Assembly (NCBI GenBank): GCA_035636095.1
Contig: DASPZU010000087.1
Span: forward strand, 1 to 64,000
DNA: 64,000 nucleotides
Source of the DNA: Gp7-AA10 sp035636095
GTDB lineage: Bacteria; Acidobacteriota; Thermoanaerobaculia; Gp7-AA8
Reading direction: 5' to 3'
How positions within the stretch are numbered: the stretch's first letter is position 1; every line of letters begins with the position of its first letter. The notes below the pieces were generated by a model. It was not told the DNA's origin. It ran no database searches and was given only the letters and a program-made list of their open reading frames with translations. Positions 36,616 to 46,964 of the stretch are shown in pieces. Position numbers and translations under genes: made by a program.

Positions 36616-37052
36616 TCGTCACGTTCTTTCTGTTGCTTCAAATGGCTTGTCCGGATCATGCCGACCACGCCATGGGATTCTCGCAGGCCACCAGCAAACA
36701 TACGTTCCGCCTTTACTCCGATGGCGGCGCGATCGAAGTTCGCGGCGACGATGCTGCCACCGTGAAGGCCATCCGCGCGCATCTGCAGATGATCGCCAGG
36801 GAATTTGCCGCCGGCGACTTCGCGCATCCGGAGGCGGTGCACGATCAGAAGCCGGACGGCGCGGCCACGATGAAGAAGCTGCGTCGGGACATCAATTACG
36901 AATACGCCGAGATCGATTCAGGCGGCCGCGTGCGCATCACGACGAAGAATCGTCGGGCACTCGACGCAATCCATCAGTTCTTGCGCTTTCAAATTCGCGA
37001 GCACAAGACCGGCGACACGGATCACATCTCGGATCCGGCTTCATCGAGGTAG
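36612..37052 (+). CDS. MerR-operon small His/Asp-rich protein, hypothetical
   Basis: A 146-residue protein coupled to merR (ATGA overlap). After a short hydrophobic start (MIVTFFLLLQM) comes CPDHADHAMGF, a cluster of Cys, Asp and His suited to metal binding, then a compact alpha/beta domain (HTFRLYSDGGAIEVRG onward). Whether the N-terminus is a signal is unclear. From the context I infer a metal-response accessory protein. The 3' end overlaps the convergent UBP zinc-finger gene by 31 bp. Confidence 0.68.
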   Translation: MIVTFFLLLQMACPDHADHAMGFSQATSKHTFRLYSDGGAIEVRGDDAATVKAIRAHLQMIAREFAAGDFAHPEAVHDQKPDGAATMKKLRRDINYEYAEIDSGGRVRITTKNRRALDAIHQFLRFQIREHKTGDTDHISDPASSR

Positions 37053-37297
37053 CACCACAACCACCGCTCGCCGGGCTCGAGGGAGCGGATGACAGGGTGG
37101 TGCACGCTGCCGTAATGCTTGGTGGCGTGCTTGTTCTTCGAGGAATCGCAGCAGCCGACGTGGCCGCACTCGAGACAAAGCCGGAGGTGCACCCAGCGGT
37201 CGCCGATGACCAGACACTCTTCGCATCCGTTGGGCGTGTTCGCCTTGCGTTGAAATTGTTGTGGAGTGACGGCACGGAGGTGCTTGCAGTCGGGCAT
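37022..37297 (-). CDS. UBP-type zinc-finger protein
   Basis: A 91-residue stand-alone ZnF-UBP domain. Ordered Cys/His ligands: CKHL, CEEC, CLECGHVGCCD, HATKHY, HHPV. In eukaryotes this domain binds the C-terminal Gly-Gly of ubiquitin; bacterial stand-alone copies have no known partner. Full domain length and all ligands present. It is convergent with the MerR operon, overlapping it by 31 bp. Confidence 0.85.
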   Translation of the reverse strand: MPDCKHLRAVTPQQFQRKANTPNGCEECLVIGDRWVHLRLCLECGHVGCCDSSKNKHATKHYGSVHHPVIRSLEPGERWLWCYLDEAGSEM

Positions 37298-37325
37298 GGT
37301 TGTTTGCAGTTTAGTGCAGCGATCC

Positions 37326-37348
37326 GGTGATCCGGATCACCCGTTTTT
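37326..37348 (+). terminator. palindrome with T-run, possible terminator
   Basis: GGTGATCC-GGATCACC, perfect 16-bp palindrome, followed by CGTTTTT. It could end the MerR-operon transcript. It could also be an operator for the UBP gene, whose start is 29 bp away on the other strand. Confidence 0.45.
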
Positions 37349-37460
37349 CCGGTACCGGTGCCCATCTTGAAGAGGCCGTGGTGGCAGCAGTGCTCGTCTT
37401 GACCGGTCCGCTCCCGGACATGTGACGAAATCGGGCGGCCAGGGCATTCGGAAACAATTG

Positions 37461-37490
37461 ATCGGCGACCGCAAGGTCGCCGATTTTTTT
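37461..37490 (+). terminator. intrinsic terminator upstream of the giant surface protein gene
   Basis: Perfect 10-bp stem atcggcgacc/ggtcgccgat closed by a GCAA tetraloop and followed by a run of T. The 112 bp between this and the palindrome at 37326 are free of any convincing gene and could encode a short RNA. In the rest of 37298-37559 I see only a ribosome site (gagg, near 37550) for the next gene. Confidence 0.85.
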
Positions 37491-37559
37491 ATTCGCTGAT
37501 ATCATGCCGGCCTCATCGATCGTCCAGATCTGATTCTTCGACGCCCGCGAGGTCTATTT

Positions 37560-40500
37560 ATGCGACATCTCTTCGGCACGCTGATGCTCCTCGCGAGTTC
37601 TGCGCTCGCGGGCACGACCGACGTCAAGCTCCTCATCGATACCGACAAGAATGCGTCGACCGGCTGTCGCGTCGTCACCAGCGGCGGAAATTTCGACGGC
37701 TGCGAGCTGATCGTCACGACCACCTTCGATAACACCACCATGACGGTCACCGGCGTTACGGCGCAGCAGTGCCTCGATCCGGCCACCGCCAGCTTCAGCA
37801 GCCCGACGTCGATCGACGCGGGCGGGTGGCGGGTGGGCACCTCCGGCGGCAACCAAACCCTTGAAACACATGTCCCGGCGGCACAAGTCGGCGGCCTGCA
37901 TTCGATGCGCTTAGGCTTCGTCGTCAGCAGCGGAATGCTCACCGATGCCTTGCTCCAGCAGCCGAACGGCAGTCCGATCCTCTTCCTGCCGGCAGTTCAG
38001 CGCCCTGGCCGGCCGCACGTCGTTTCGCCTCCGGGCGGCCGGCTCATCACGCTCGATGGCGACGCCAGCGAATGGGAAGGCATCGCCCCGCTCGTGAACG
38101 GAAGCAGCAGCGGTACTCCGGCTTTGCGCTTCCAGAGCATCCGTGCGACGGACACAGTCAACGACTTTTTCTTTCTGATCGGCATCCAGGCGAACCGCGA
38201 CGCGCCCACGGCGCGTGACGATTCGTATTCGGTGCAGCGGGGCGGCACGTTGAACGTCGGCCCCCCCGGGGTTCTCGCCAACGACACCGATCCGAATGGA
38301 AAGCCGTTGACCGCCATACAGCTGTCAGGACCCCAGCACGGCGTGCTGTCGCTCAATGCGAATGGAGGCTTCAGCTACTCCAACGACGGTTCGGTCGCGC
38401 CGGTCGACGGCTTCAACTACAAGGCCAACAACGGAACTGATGATTCGAACGCCGCGCACGTCACCCTTACGATCCTCTCCGGCACTCCGCCCGCGATCAC
38501 CAGCCCGCCCACGGCGACGTTCACCGTCGGGACTTTTGGATCTTTCACCGTAACCGCGACCGGGAACCCGACGCCGACGCTCTCCGAGAGCGGTCCGCTC
38601 CCCACCGGGGTCAATTTCAACGCCGCGACCGGCGTCCTCTCCGGAACGCCGGCAGTCGGCACCGGCGGCGCGTACTCGATCACCTTCTCCGCCGCAAACA
38701 GCGCCGGAACCGCGTTCCAGAGTTTCACTCTCAATGTGAATGAGGGACCGGCGATCACGACGGCGGCGGCCAATCAGACGGTCTGCGCCGGCGCGACCGC
38801 GACGTTCTCGGCAGCCGCGAGCGGCTTCCCGGCGCCGACGGTCCAGTGGCAGCTCTCGACCAACGGCGGCGTGACATTCACCAACATCGTGGGCGCGACC
38901 GCGGGCACATATTCGTTCGTCGCCAACGCCGCGGATAACAACAATCAATATCGCGCGGTCTTCACCAACCCCCTCGGCACCGCGAACACGACAGCCACGC
39001 TGAAGGTGAATGCGGCGCCGGCGGTGACAACGCAGCCCACAAATCAGACTGTCTGCGCTCCCGCGAACGCGACCTTTACGGCTGCGGCAAGCGGAGTTCC
39101 CGCTCCGACCGTGCAGTGGCAGGTGTCGAGCGACGGCGGCGTCACGTTCACGAACGTTGTGGGCGCGACCAACACCACCTACACGTTCGCCACCGCCGCA
39201 GCCGACAACGGAAAACAATACCGAGCAGCGTTCACCAATACCTGCAGCACCGTGAACAGCAACTCGGCGACGCTCACCGTGAATACTGCGTCTGCTGTGA
39301 CCACCAATCCGGCGTCGCAGACGGTGTGCAACAACGCCATCGCGACGTTCACGGCCGCCGCTTCCGGCAGCCCGGCGCCGACCGTTCAGTGGCAGGTCTC
39401 CACCGACAACGGCGTCACGTTCAACAACCTGCCCGGCGCGACCGCGACGACGCTCAGCTTCATGGCGACGGCCGCCGACAACGCGAAGCAATATCGCGCG
39501 GTCTTCACGAACGTCTGCAACACCGCCAACTCGGCAGCCGCAACGCTGACGGTCAACACGCCGCCGTCGGTGACGACGCAGCCGGCGAATCAGACCGTCT
39601 GCGCCCCCGCCAACGCGACCTTCACCGCTGCGGCCGCTGGAACTCCAGCGCCGACGGTGCAGTGGCAGGTATCGAGCGATGGCGGCGTCACGTTCACGAA
39701 CGTCGTGGGCGCGACCAGCACCACCTACACGTTCGCCACCGTCGCGGCCGACAACGGAAAGAGATATCGCGCGACATTCACCAACTCCTGCAGCGCGGTG
39801 AACACCAATTCGGCGACACTCACCGTGAACACTGCCGCCGCTGTGACCACCAATCCGGCGTCGCAGACGGTGTGCAACAACACTACGGCGACGTTCACGG
39901 CCGCTGCTTCCGGCAGCCCGGCGCCAACCGTTCAGTGGCAGGTCTCCACCGACAACGGCGTCACGTTCAACAACTTGCCGGGCGCGACGGCGACGACGCT
40001 CAGCTTCATGGCCACAACCGCCGACAACGCCAAGCAATATCGCGCGGTCTTCACGAACGTCTGCAACACCGCCACCTCGACAGCTGCCACGCTGACCGCG
40101 ACCACGGTACCGGTCGTGACGACCAATCCGGTCAATCAGACGATCTGCGCCCCAGCGCCGGTGACATTCACAGCCGCGACGTCCTCGCCAGCTACCACTG
40201 TCCAATGGCAGCTCTCGACTGACGGCGGCGTGACGTTCAACAATATCCTGGGCGCGACCTCGACTACGCTCACCTTCCCGACCGCGCCAGCCGACAACAA
40301 CCATCAATATCGTGCCGTCTTCACGAACATCTGCGGCACCACCAACACGACGGCAGCGACGTTGACGGTCAACGTTGCTCCAGCGGTGACGACGCAGCCG
40401 GTGAATCAGACGGTTTGTACCGGCGCAACCGCGACATTCACTGCGGCTGCCAGTGGCACGCCTGCTCCCACGGTTCAGTGGCAAGTCTCGACCGGTGGTC

Positions 40501-43500
40501 CGTTCGCGAACATTCCGGGCGAGACCACAACGACGCTGAACGTTGTCACGACCCCGGCTGACAACGGCAAGCAGTACCGCGCGGTCTTCACGAACTCCTG
40601 CGCCGTCGTGAACAGCAACGCCGCGACGCTGACCGTCAACACGCCGCCGGTGGTCACCACCAATCCTGCGACGCAGACAATCTGCGCCGGAAACATGGCC
40701 ACCTTCACGGTCGCAGCCACCGGCCAGCCGGTTCCCAGCGTCCAGTGGCAGCTCTCGATCGACGGCGGCGCGACCTTCAACCCGATTGGTGGAGCGACAC
40801 TCACGACCTACAGCTTCATCGCGGCTCCGACCGACAACAACCATCAATATCGCGCTGTGCTCACGAATGCTTGCGGCACGGCGACCAGCACCGCGGCCAC
40901 GCTCACCGTGAACGTTGCGCCCGCGGTCACAACACAGCCGATCAGCCAGACGGTGTGCGCCGGATTGCCGGTCACCTTCACTTCGGCCGCCAGCGGAACG
41001 CCGGCGCCGACGATCCAATGGCAGGTGAGCACGAACGGCGGCATGAGCTTTGCCGACATCATCGGCGCAACTGGGCCCTCGTACACCCACGACACGGTGC
41101 CGGCGGACAATGGCAAGCAGTATCGCGCCGTGTTCACGAACAGTTGCGGAATCGCGAACTCCAGCGCTGCGACGCTGACCCTCAACTTTCCGCCCGTCGT
41201 GACTACCGATCCAGCGACGCAAGCGGTCTGCAATGGCGGGATGGCGACATTCACGGCGGCCGCAAGCGGATCGCCGGCGCCGACAGTGCAGTGGCAGCTC
41301 TCCACAGACGGCGGAGCAACATTCAACGACATCGGCGGCGCGACGCTGACGACGTACGCCTTCACGGTGACCCCGGCCGACAACCTGCATCAGTTCCGCG
41401 CCGTCTTCACCAATCTGTGCAACACGGCCACGACGGCCGCGGCGACGCTGACCGTCGATCAGACCATCGCGATCACGACGCAACCGACCGATCAGAGCGT
41501 CACCGCCAACAACCCGGTGACCTTCACCTCGGCGGCCACCAATTTCACCTCCGTGCAATGGAAGGTGTCGACTGATGGCGGATTGAACTTCAGCAACGTT
41601 TTGGGAGCGACATCGCCGACGCTGACGTACTCGCCGCCGCTGAGCGACAACGGAAAGAAGTTCAAGGCGACGTACACCAATAGCTGCGGCTCCGTCGACA
41701 CCAACGTCGTGACGCTGACCGTCACGTGCCCGGCCATCACCGTCGCGCGGACCGGCGGCGGATCATTCCCGGCGGGAACCATCAACACCGCGTACGTCGG
41801 TCAGAGCGTGACCGCGTCGGGCGGCACAGCTCCCTACACATTCGCAGTGACCTTGGGCGCGCTACCGACCGGGCTATCGCTTGCGTCCGGCGGCGCGATC
41901 AGCGGCACGCCGACGGCGACCGGAACATTCGGCTTCACAGTAACCGCGACCGATGCGAACCTCTGCACCGGCTCGCAGGCATTCACGATTGCGATCAACC
42001 CATCGGCGGTCGCCGACGCTTACAGCAATTTGATCAACAACACCGAGGCAGTGGTGACGGGTGGGGCGACGGGGTCGCCGGCCACGCCGTTTGTTCCGCT
42101 CACGGGATCGATCATCGCGAACGACCTGCCGAGTGGAGGGGTGGCCGTAGTGGCTGGAACGGTCTCATCGGCGAACGGAACGAACAATGTCGTGATCGCC
42201 GCCGACGGCACGTTCAAGTTCACGCCGCCGGTGACCCCGGCTCCGCTGGCGACCGACACATTCAATTACACGATCTCGAGCAACACCGGCGCGACGGCGA
42301 CACCCACGCTGGCCACCGGCACGGTCACGCTTAACCTGTCCGGCCGCGTGTGGTATGTGCAGAACAACGTTGCCAACGGCATCGGGCAGTCGCAATCGCC
42401 GTTCAACTCGCTGAGCAGCTTTACCAGCGCGCGTGCCACTCCCGACGCCGCGGGCGACATCATCTTCGTCTACACCGGCGACGGCTCGACCACGAATCAG
42501 AACGCCGGAGTGTTGTTGCTCAACAACGAGCAGCTCATCGGCCAGGGTGTGGCGCTGGTTGTCAACGCCTTTACCCTCGTTCCGGCGGGAGCCAAGCCGC
42601 AGATCACCAATGCGACCCCGGCCAGCGACGGGGTCACGCTCGCCGATGGCAACACCATCAAGGGTGTGATCATCACCGGCGCGACGCGCGACGGCATCGC
42701 TGGGTCCGGACACGCCGGCTTTACAGCCGACACGCTGACCATCCAGAACAACATCGCCTCCGGACTGCATCTCACCAACATGACCGGCACGGTGACGGTG
42801 ACAAACGCCACCATCGCCAACAATGCCACCGGGCTGGACGTCAACAACGGCACGGCGACGATCATCCTCGGCAACACCAACAGCATCACCGCGAACGCCG
42901 GCCAGCGTTCGGTATCGATTCAGAACCGTTCGGGCCCCAATAACATCACCGTCGGCGCAGGCATTACCGATAACGGCACCGGCATACTGGTCAATAACAA
43001 TTCTGCCGGCCTGATTGTCTTCAATGGCAACCAGACCCTGAACACGACTACGAACACTGCCGTTGCGCTGACCACGAATAGTGGAGCGAACATCATCTTC
43101 GGCGGCACGCTCGCGATCACTACCACCACCGGCAGCGGGTTCACCGCCAGCGGCGGCGGTACGCTGGACGTCTTCGGGACGGCCAACATCACCACCGGGG
43201 CAGCAGCGAACGGACTATCGCTCAATGGCATGACCGTCGGCGGCTCCGGGGTCACTTTCAATGACGTGACGACGACCGGCGTGACGACCGGCATCGCGCT
43301 GACCAACGTCAACGGAACGGTCTCCGTCAACGGTGGCGCGATCGATTACGCCACGACCGGTATCTCGCTGGCGGGGGCGTCGACGAGCCTCAATCTAACC
43401 AACCAGATCATCAGCGGCCCGGGTACGGGCATCAGTGGCACGCCGAACTTCGGCACGCTGAACGTCTCAGGCGGCGGCGTCCAGGTTTCCGGCGCTACCG

Positions 43501-46409
43501 CGCTGAATCTGACGAGCGGCGCGGTCACGGGCCAGTTCCAAAGCGTCAACTCGACTGGCGGCACGAATGGTGTGAACCTCAGCGGTGTCACCGGCACGTG
43601 GTCGGCGGGCGGCGGCACACTCACCGGCGCCAGCGGCTCGACCTTCAATGTCACCGGCGGCGGCGTCGGCACGATTACGTGGGGCGGCTTCATCACGCAA
43701 TCGAACGGGGCGAACGTCGTCACCATCGCCTCCGGCAACACAAACACCATCACGTTCAACGGAAACGTCCAGACCAGCGGCACCAGCACCGGCGTCAACA
43801 TCAGCGGCAGCGGCGGTACGTACAACTTCAATGGCGCAACCACCATTGCCGGCAGCGGCGGGGGCATCACGATCGGAAGCGGCGAAGCTGGCGCGATCAC
43901 ATTCTCGAGCGGCACCACCAACACCACCAGCGGGACTCCGCTGCTCGTGACTGGTCCCGTCACCGCCGCGATCACCTACAACGGCACGATCAACAAGACC
44001 AGCGCCGGACGGATGATCGACATCACCGGTCTCAACTCGCCTGGCACTTTGTCGATGGTCCATGCGCCGGTGGCATCCGGGAATTTCACGCTGAACAGCG
44101 CCGGGGCGACCGGCATCAGCATCGTCAACAGCTCGAGCACCAGCATCTCCATCCAGAATGCATCGGTGACCTACGCGAGTGCCGGCCCGGCATTCACGGC
44201 CAGCGGCAACAACAACGCAATCATCAATCTCGCCGGTTTCATCGTTGTCGGCACCGGCACGCAGCCGGGCATGTTGATCAGCGGCGGCGGCGTCGGCGGG
44301 TCGATTACGCTCAGCAACAGCGCGGCGAGCTCCAGCATCAATGTCAGCGGAGGCAGCGGAAGGGCGATCGACGGGACCACGTCATCGTTCACCGGTACTC
44401 TCCTTCTCGGCAACGTTACGATCACGGGCAATGCGACTTCGGACATTGTCACGTTGACCGGCGGCAGCCTGAGCGGCGTCAACAGCAACATCAGCGGTCC
44501 GCAGCGTGCGTTGGTATTGAGCGGCGTCAGTCTCGTCAACGGCGCCGGAATGACGAGCGTCACCTCCAGCGGCGGAGCGAACGGCATCTCGCTGACCAAC
44601 GTCACGGGCGGACCGTACACCATCAACGGTGGATCGCTGACCGGCAACACCGGATCGTCGTTCCTTGTCAGCCTCGGAAATCGAACGTTCACCTACAACG
44701 GCAGCATCACGCAGAACACGGGGGCGCTCAAGGCAGTCGACATTCAGAATTCGACCGGCGGCACGATCACCTTCGGCGGCGCGGTGAACAGCACCGCGGG
44801 CGGCATTTCGCTGCTCACCAACACCGGCACAACCATGACCTTCACCGGAAGCGTGACGCTCAACACCGCCGCGAATAACGCCTTCACGGCAACCGGCGGC
44901 GGCACTCTGAACGTGACCGGTGGCCCGAACACGATTACAACCAGCACCGGCACGGCCCTCAACGTCGCCAACACCACGATCGGCGCGAGCGGGCTGACGT
45001 TCCAGAGCATCTCCGCGAATGGCGGCTCAAATGGGATCGTTCTCAACACGACCGGCGGCAGCGGTGGCCTAACGGTCACCGGCGACGGGGTGAACACCTC
45101 GGTCGGCGGCAACGCGACCGGTGGCACTATTCAGAACATGTCCGGCGCCAACGGCGCGATCGCTGGCAGCGGGATCTATCTCAACAACACCAAGAATGTG
45201 GTGCTGCGGCGCATGACCATCACCGGCACGAACCTGAATTTCGGCATCCGCGGGTTCCTGGTCGATGGGTTTACGCTCGAATTCTCGACGGTCAGCGGTA
45301 CGAACGGCGGCAACAACAACGCTTTCCCCGACGATTCCGGCGAGGGGAGCATCTATTTCGGCAACACCGTCACCAACGGAATGTCCACCCAGGGAACGTT
45401 TACGAAAAACAACATCAGTGGCGGTGCCTGGGACAACTTGCACATCGAAAACACGACGGCTGGCACGACCACGATCACCGTCAAGGGGAACACATTCGGA
45501 TTGAACGGGCCGCTACCCAATGGCAACCAGAGCCTCATCATCGAAGCACGGAACGCCGGAACGATCGTCAACTCCGTCGTGGGCGGATCGTTGGCCGGCG
45601 AAGCGAATACCTTCCTGGGTGCTCCAGGCGGCCTGGCGAATTTCACCGGCCAGACCGGCACCACGATGGACGTGCAGTTCAAGAACAACGTCATGTCGAA
45701 CAGCCACGCGGGGAATATCGTCGGCGGTGGCTGTCTGACAGTAGCCTCGCAGGGAGTCATGACCTTTGTCGTCGACAGCAACAGCATGCGCGACGCGGAC
45801 GGCAGCACCATGACTCTTCAGAAGGCCAGTTTGGGTACGTCGTTTACAGGAAGGGTTACGAATAACAGCCTCGGCGTGACAGGTATAGCCAACTCTGCCT
45901 CGAAGTCGGGCAACGGCATTTTCCTCTCCGCCGCCGGCACCGGGACGATCGGTCTGACTATCACCGGCAATTCGATCCGCAACTGGAAAGGTAACGCCGC
46001 CATGTTCTTCGACAACACCGGCGGAAGTTACACCGCAAACTTCACGATTCAGAGCAACACCATGGCGGAGCCAGGCGCGGGATCCTTCGCAACCCTAGCC
46101 CTCACCAACGGCGGAAACCTGACATCCGACACCGTCAACGTCTGCGCCACCATCGGGGGAGCCGGTGGATTGAAGAACACGATCACAGGTGCCGCTGGCC
46201 TCGCTGACCTCTATCTCGGTTCCAGCGGTCAGAACGGTGGGCATACGTTCAACCTACCCGGGTACGTGGGACCGTCAAATCTGGCGAACGTGCAGACATT
46301 TGTCACCGGCAACAACACATTGAGCGGCGGAGCTACTGTCATTGCCTACGACGATAACGGCGGCGCGGGATCCTTCACCGGGGTCGGCACGAGCTGCCCA
46401 ACCCCCTAG
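37560..46409 (+). CDS. giant exported Ig-like/beta-helix surface protein
   Basis: A 2949-residue protein with a Sec signal (HLFGTLMLLASSALAG). Order: N-terminal globular domain to about 215; a cadherin/VCBS-like domain (GVLANDTDPNGKPL); a putative-Ig domain; 11 Ig-like repeats of about 90 residues from 398 to 1390, most opening with TTxPxxQTVC and carrying a second Cys near the end; another putative-Ig (SGTPTATGTFGFTVTA) and a VCBS-like domain; then about 1350 residues of Thr/Gly/Asn-rich right-handed beta-helix (many NGxTxTG turns). It is a fibrous adhesin or shell protein by architecture. No sortase, T9SS or autotransporter-barrel signal is seen at the C-terminus (GVGTSCPTP). Three tail-collar genes follow. 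Confidence 0.88.
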   Translation: MRHLFGTLMLLASSALAGTTDVKLLIDTDKNASTGCRVVTSGGNFDGCELIVTTTFDNTTMTVTGVTAQQCLDPATASFSSPTSIDAGGWRVGTSGGNQTLETHVPAAQVGGLHSMRLGFVVSSGMLTDALLQQPNGSPILFLPAVQRPGRPHVVSPPGGRLITLDGDASEWEGIAPLVNGSSSGTPALRFQSIRATDTVNDFFFLIGIQANRDAPTARDDSYSVQRGGTLNVGPPGVLANDTDPNGKPLTAIQLSGPQHGVLSLNANGGFSYSNDGSVAPVDGFNYKANNGTDDSNAAHVTLTILSGTPPAITSPPTATFTVGTFGSFTVTATGNPTPTLSESGPLPTGVNFNAATGVLSGTPAVGTGGAYSITFSAANSAGTAFQSFTLNVNEGPAITTAAANQTVCAGATATFSAAASGFPAPTVQWQLSTNGGVTFTNIVGATAGTYSFVANAADNNNQYRAVFTNPLGTANTTATLKVNAAPAVTTQPTNQTVCAPANATFTAAASGVPAPTVQWQVSSDGGVTFTNVVGATNTTYTFATAAADNGKQYRAAFTNTCSTVNSNSATLTVNTASAVTTNPASQTVCNNAIATFTAAASGSPAPTVQWQVSTDNGVTFNNLPGATATTLSFMATAADNAKQYRAVFTNVCNTANSAAATLTVNTPPSVTTQPANQTVCAPANATFTAAAAGTPAPTVQWQVSSDGGVTFTNVVGATSTTYTFATVAADNGKRYRATFTNSCSAVNTNSATLTVNTAAAVTTNPASQTVCNNTTATFTAAASGSPAPTVQWQVSTDNGVTFNNLPGATATTLSFMATTADNAKQYRAVFTNVCNTATSTAATLTATTVPVVTTNPVNQTICAPAPVTFTAATSSPATTVQWQLSTDGGVTFNNILGATSTTLTFPTAPADNNHQYRAVFTNICGTTNTTAATLTVNVAPAVTTQPVNQTVCTGATATFTAAASGTPAPTVQWQVSTGGPFANIPGETTTTLNVVTTPADNGKQYRAVFTNSCAVVNSNAATLTVNTPPVVTTNPATQTICAGNMATFTVAATGQPVPSVQWQLSIDGGATFNPIGGATLTTYSFIAAPTDNNHQYRAVLTNACGTATSTAATLTVNVAPAVTTQPISQTVCAGLPVTFTSAASGTPAPTIQWQVSTNGGMSFADIIGATGPSYTHDTVPADNGKQYRAVFTNSCGIANSSAATLTLNFPPVVTTDPATQAVCNGGMATFTAAASGSPAPTVQWQLSTDGGATFNDIGGATLTTYAFTVTPADNLHQFRAVFTNLCNTATTAAATLTVDQTIAITTQPTDQSVTANNPVTFTSAATNFTSVQWKVSTDGGLNFSNVLGATSPTLTYSPPLSDNGKKFKATYTNSCGSVDTNVVTLTVTCPAITVARTGGGSFPAGTINTAYVGQSVTASGGTAPYTFAVTLGALPTGLSLASGGAISGTPTATGTFGFTVTATDANLCTGSQAFTIAINPSAVADAYSNLINNTEAVVTGGATGSPATPFVPLTGSIIANDLPSGGVAVVAGTVSSANGTNNVVIAADGTFKFTPPVTPAPLATDTFNYTISSNTGATATPTLATGTVTLNLSGRVWYVQNNVANGIGQSQSPFNSLSSFTSARATPDAAGDIIFVYTGDGSTTNQNAGVLLLNNEQLIGQGVALVVNAFTLVPAGAKPQITNATPASDGVTLADGNTIKGVIITGATRDGIAGSGHAGFTADTLTIQNNIASGLHLTNMTGTVTVTNATIANNATGLDVNNGTATIILGNTNSITANAGQRSVSIQNRSGPNNITVGAGITDNGTGILVNNNSAGLIVFNGNQTLNTTTNTAVALTTNSGANIIFGGTLAITTTTGSGFTASGGGTLDVFGTANITTGAAANGLSLNGMTVGGSGVTFNDVTTTGVTTGIALTNVNGTVSVNGGAIDYATTGISLAGASTSLNLTNQIISGPGTGISGTPNFGTLNVSGGGVQVSGATALNLTSGAVTGQFQSVNSTGGTNGVNLSGVTGTWSAGGGTLTGASGSTFNVTGGGVGTITWGGFITQSNGANVVTIASGNTNTITFNGNVQTSGTSTGVNISGSGGTYNFNGATTIAGSGGGITIGSGEAGAITFSSGTTNTTSGTPLLVTGPVTAAITYNGTINKTSAGRMIDITGLNSPGTLSMVHAPVASGNFTLNSAGATGISIVNSSSTSISIQNASVTYASAGPAFTASGNNNAIINLAGFIVVGTGTQPGMLISGGGVGGSITLSNSAASSSINVSGGSGRAIDGTTSSFTGTLLLGNVTITGNATSDIVTLTGGSLSGVNSNISGPQRALVLSGVSLVNGAGMTSVTSSGGANGISLTNVTGGPYTINGGSLTGNTGSSFLVSLGNRTFTYNGSITQNTGALKAVDIQNSTGGTITFGGAVNSTAGGISLLTNTGTTMTFTGSVTLNTAANNAFTATGGGTLNVTGGPNTITTSTGTALNVANTTIGASGLTFQSISANGGSNGIVLNTTGGSGGLTVTGDGVNTSVGGNATGGTIQNMSGANGAIAGSGIYLNNTKNVVLRRMTITGTNLNFGIRGFLVDGFTLEFSTVSGTNGGNNNAFPDDSGEGSIYFGNTVTNGMSTQGTFTKNNISGGAWDNLHIENTTAGTTTITVKGNTFGLNGPLPNGNQSLIIEARNAGTIVNSVVGGSLAGEANTFLGAPGGLANFTGQTGTTMDVQFKNNVMSNSHAGNIVGGGCLTVASQGVMTFVVDSNSMRDADGSTMTLQKASLGTSFTGRVTNNSLGVTGIANSASKSGNGIFLSAAGTGTIGLTITGNSIRNWKGNAAMFFDNTGGSYTANFTIQSNTMAEPGAGSFATLALTNGGNLTSDTVNVCATIGGAGGLKNTITGAAGLADLYLGSSGQNGGHTFNLPGYVGPSNLANVQTFVTGNNTLSGGATVIAYDDNGGAGSFTGVGTSCPTP
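39024..40115 (+). repeat. 546-bp tandem duplication of an Ig-repeat pair
   Basis: Two near-identical blocks of 546 bp (182 codons), about 39024-39569 and 39570-40115, each coding one QTVCAPANATF repeat plus one QTVCNN repeat. They are far more alike than any other pair of Ig repeats in the protein, indicating recent unequal duplication. Confidence 0.8.
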
Positions 46410-46451
46410 CCGTGAGTCTGAGAATGGCGCTGCAGTAAGGAGAGAAAAAGT

Positions 46452-46952
46452 ATGGCTGAACCATTTTTATCAGAGATCCGGATCATGAGCTTCGGATTCG
46501 CGCCCAAGGGGTGGGCTTTGTGCGACGGACAGCTTCTGCCGATCAATCAGAATCAGGCGCTGTTCTCGTTGCTCGGTACGACGTACGGAGGCGACGGCCG
46601 CGTAAACTTCGGACTGCCCAATCTTCAGGGCAGGACACCGATCCACATGGGCAACGGCCACACGCTCGGCGAACAGGCCGGCGAGCAGACACACACACTC
46701 TCGATTGCGGAACTGCCCACACACATCCACTCGATGAGAGCCGCTGACGACCCGGCCGACACCAACGTGGCCACCGCCAATACCTACCTCGGCAAGCAGA
46801 CCAATACGTACGGCCCCGCGACGAACCTCACGGGGATGTCGCCGGCCGAGATCTCGAACGTCGGAGGCAGTCAGGCTCATCTGAACATGCAGCCGTACCT
46901 GGTCCTCAACTTCTCGATCGCCTTGCAGGGCATCTTCCCCTCGCAGAACTAG
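46452..46952 (+). CDS. tail-collar/microcystin-dependent-like protein 1
   Basis: A 166-residue phage tail collar domain protein: FLSEIRIMSFGFAPKGWALCDG, LPINQNQALFSLLGTTYGGDG, FGLPNLQGRTPIHMG and the closing LNMQPYLVLNFSIALQGIFPS are all family hallmarks. Such MdpB-type proteins occur outside phages in secreted or surface clusters. A ribosome site (ggagag) precedes the ATG. It lies 42 bp after the giant adhesin and 12 bp before a paralogue. No phage structural genes are nearby. Confidence 0.9.
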   Translation: MAEPFLSEIRIMSFGFAPKGWALCDGQLLPINQNQALFSLLGTTYGGDGRVNFGLPNLQGRTPIHMGNGHTLGEQAGEQTHTLSIAELPTHIHSMRAADDPADTNVATANTYLGKQTNTYGPATNLTGMSPAEISNVGGSQAHLNMQPYLVLNFSIALQGIFPSQN

Positions 46953-46964
46953 GAGACCGACGAG

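Noticed and set aside
38325..41558. Antisense reading frame of 1077 residues across the Ig repeats
   Set aside because: It mirrors the codon bias and periodicity of the real sense gene, is extremely rich in Arg/Gly, lacks any domain, and the sense frame has signal peptide and Ig motifs.
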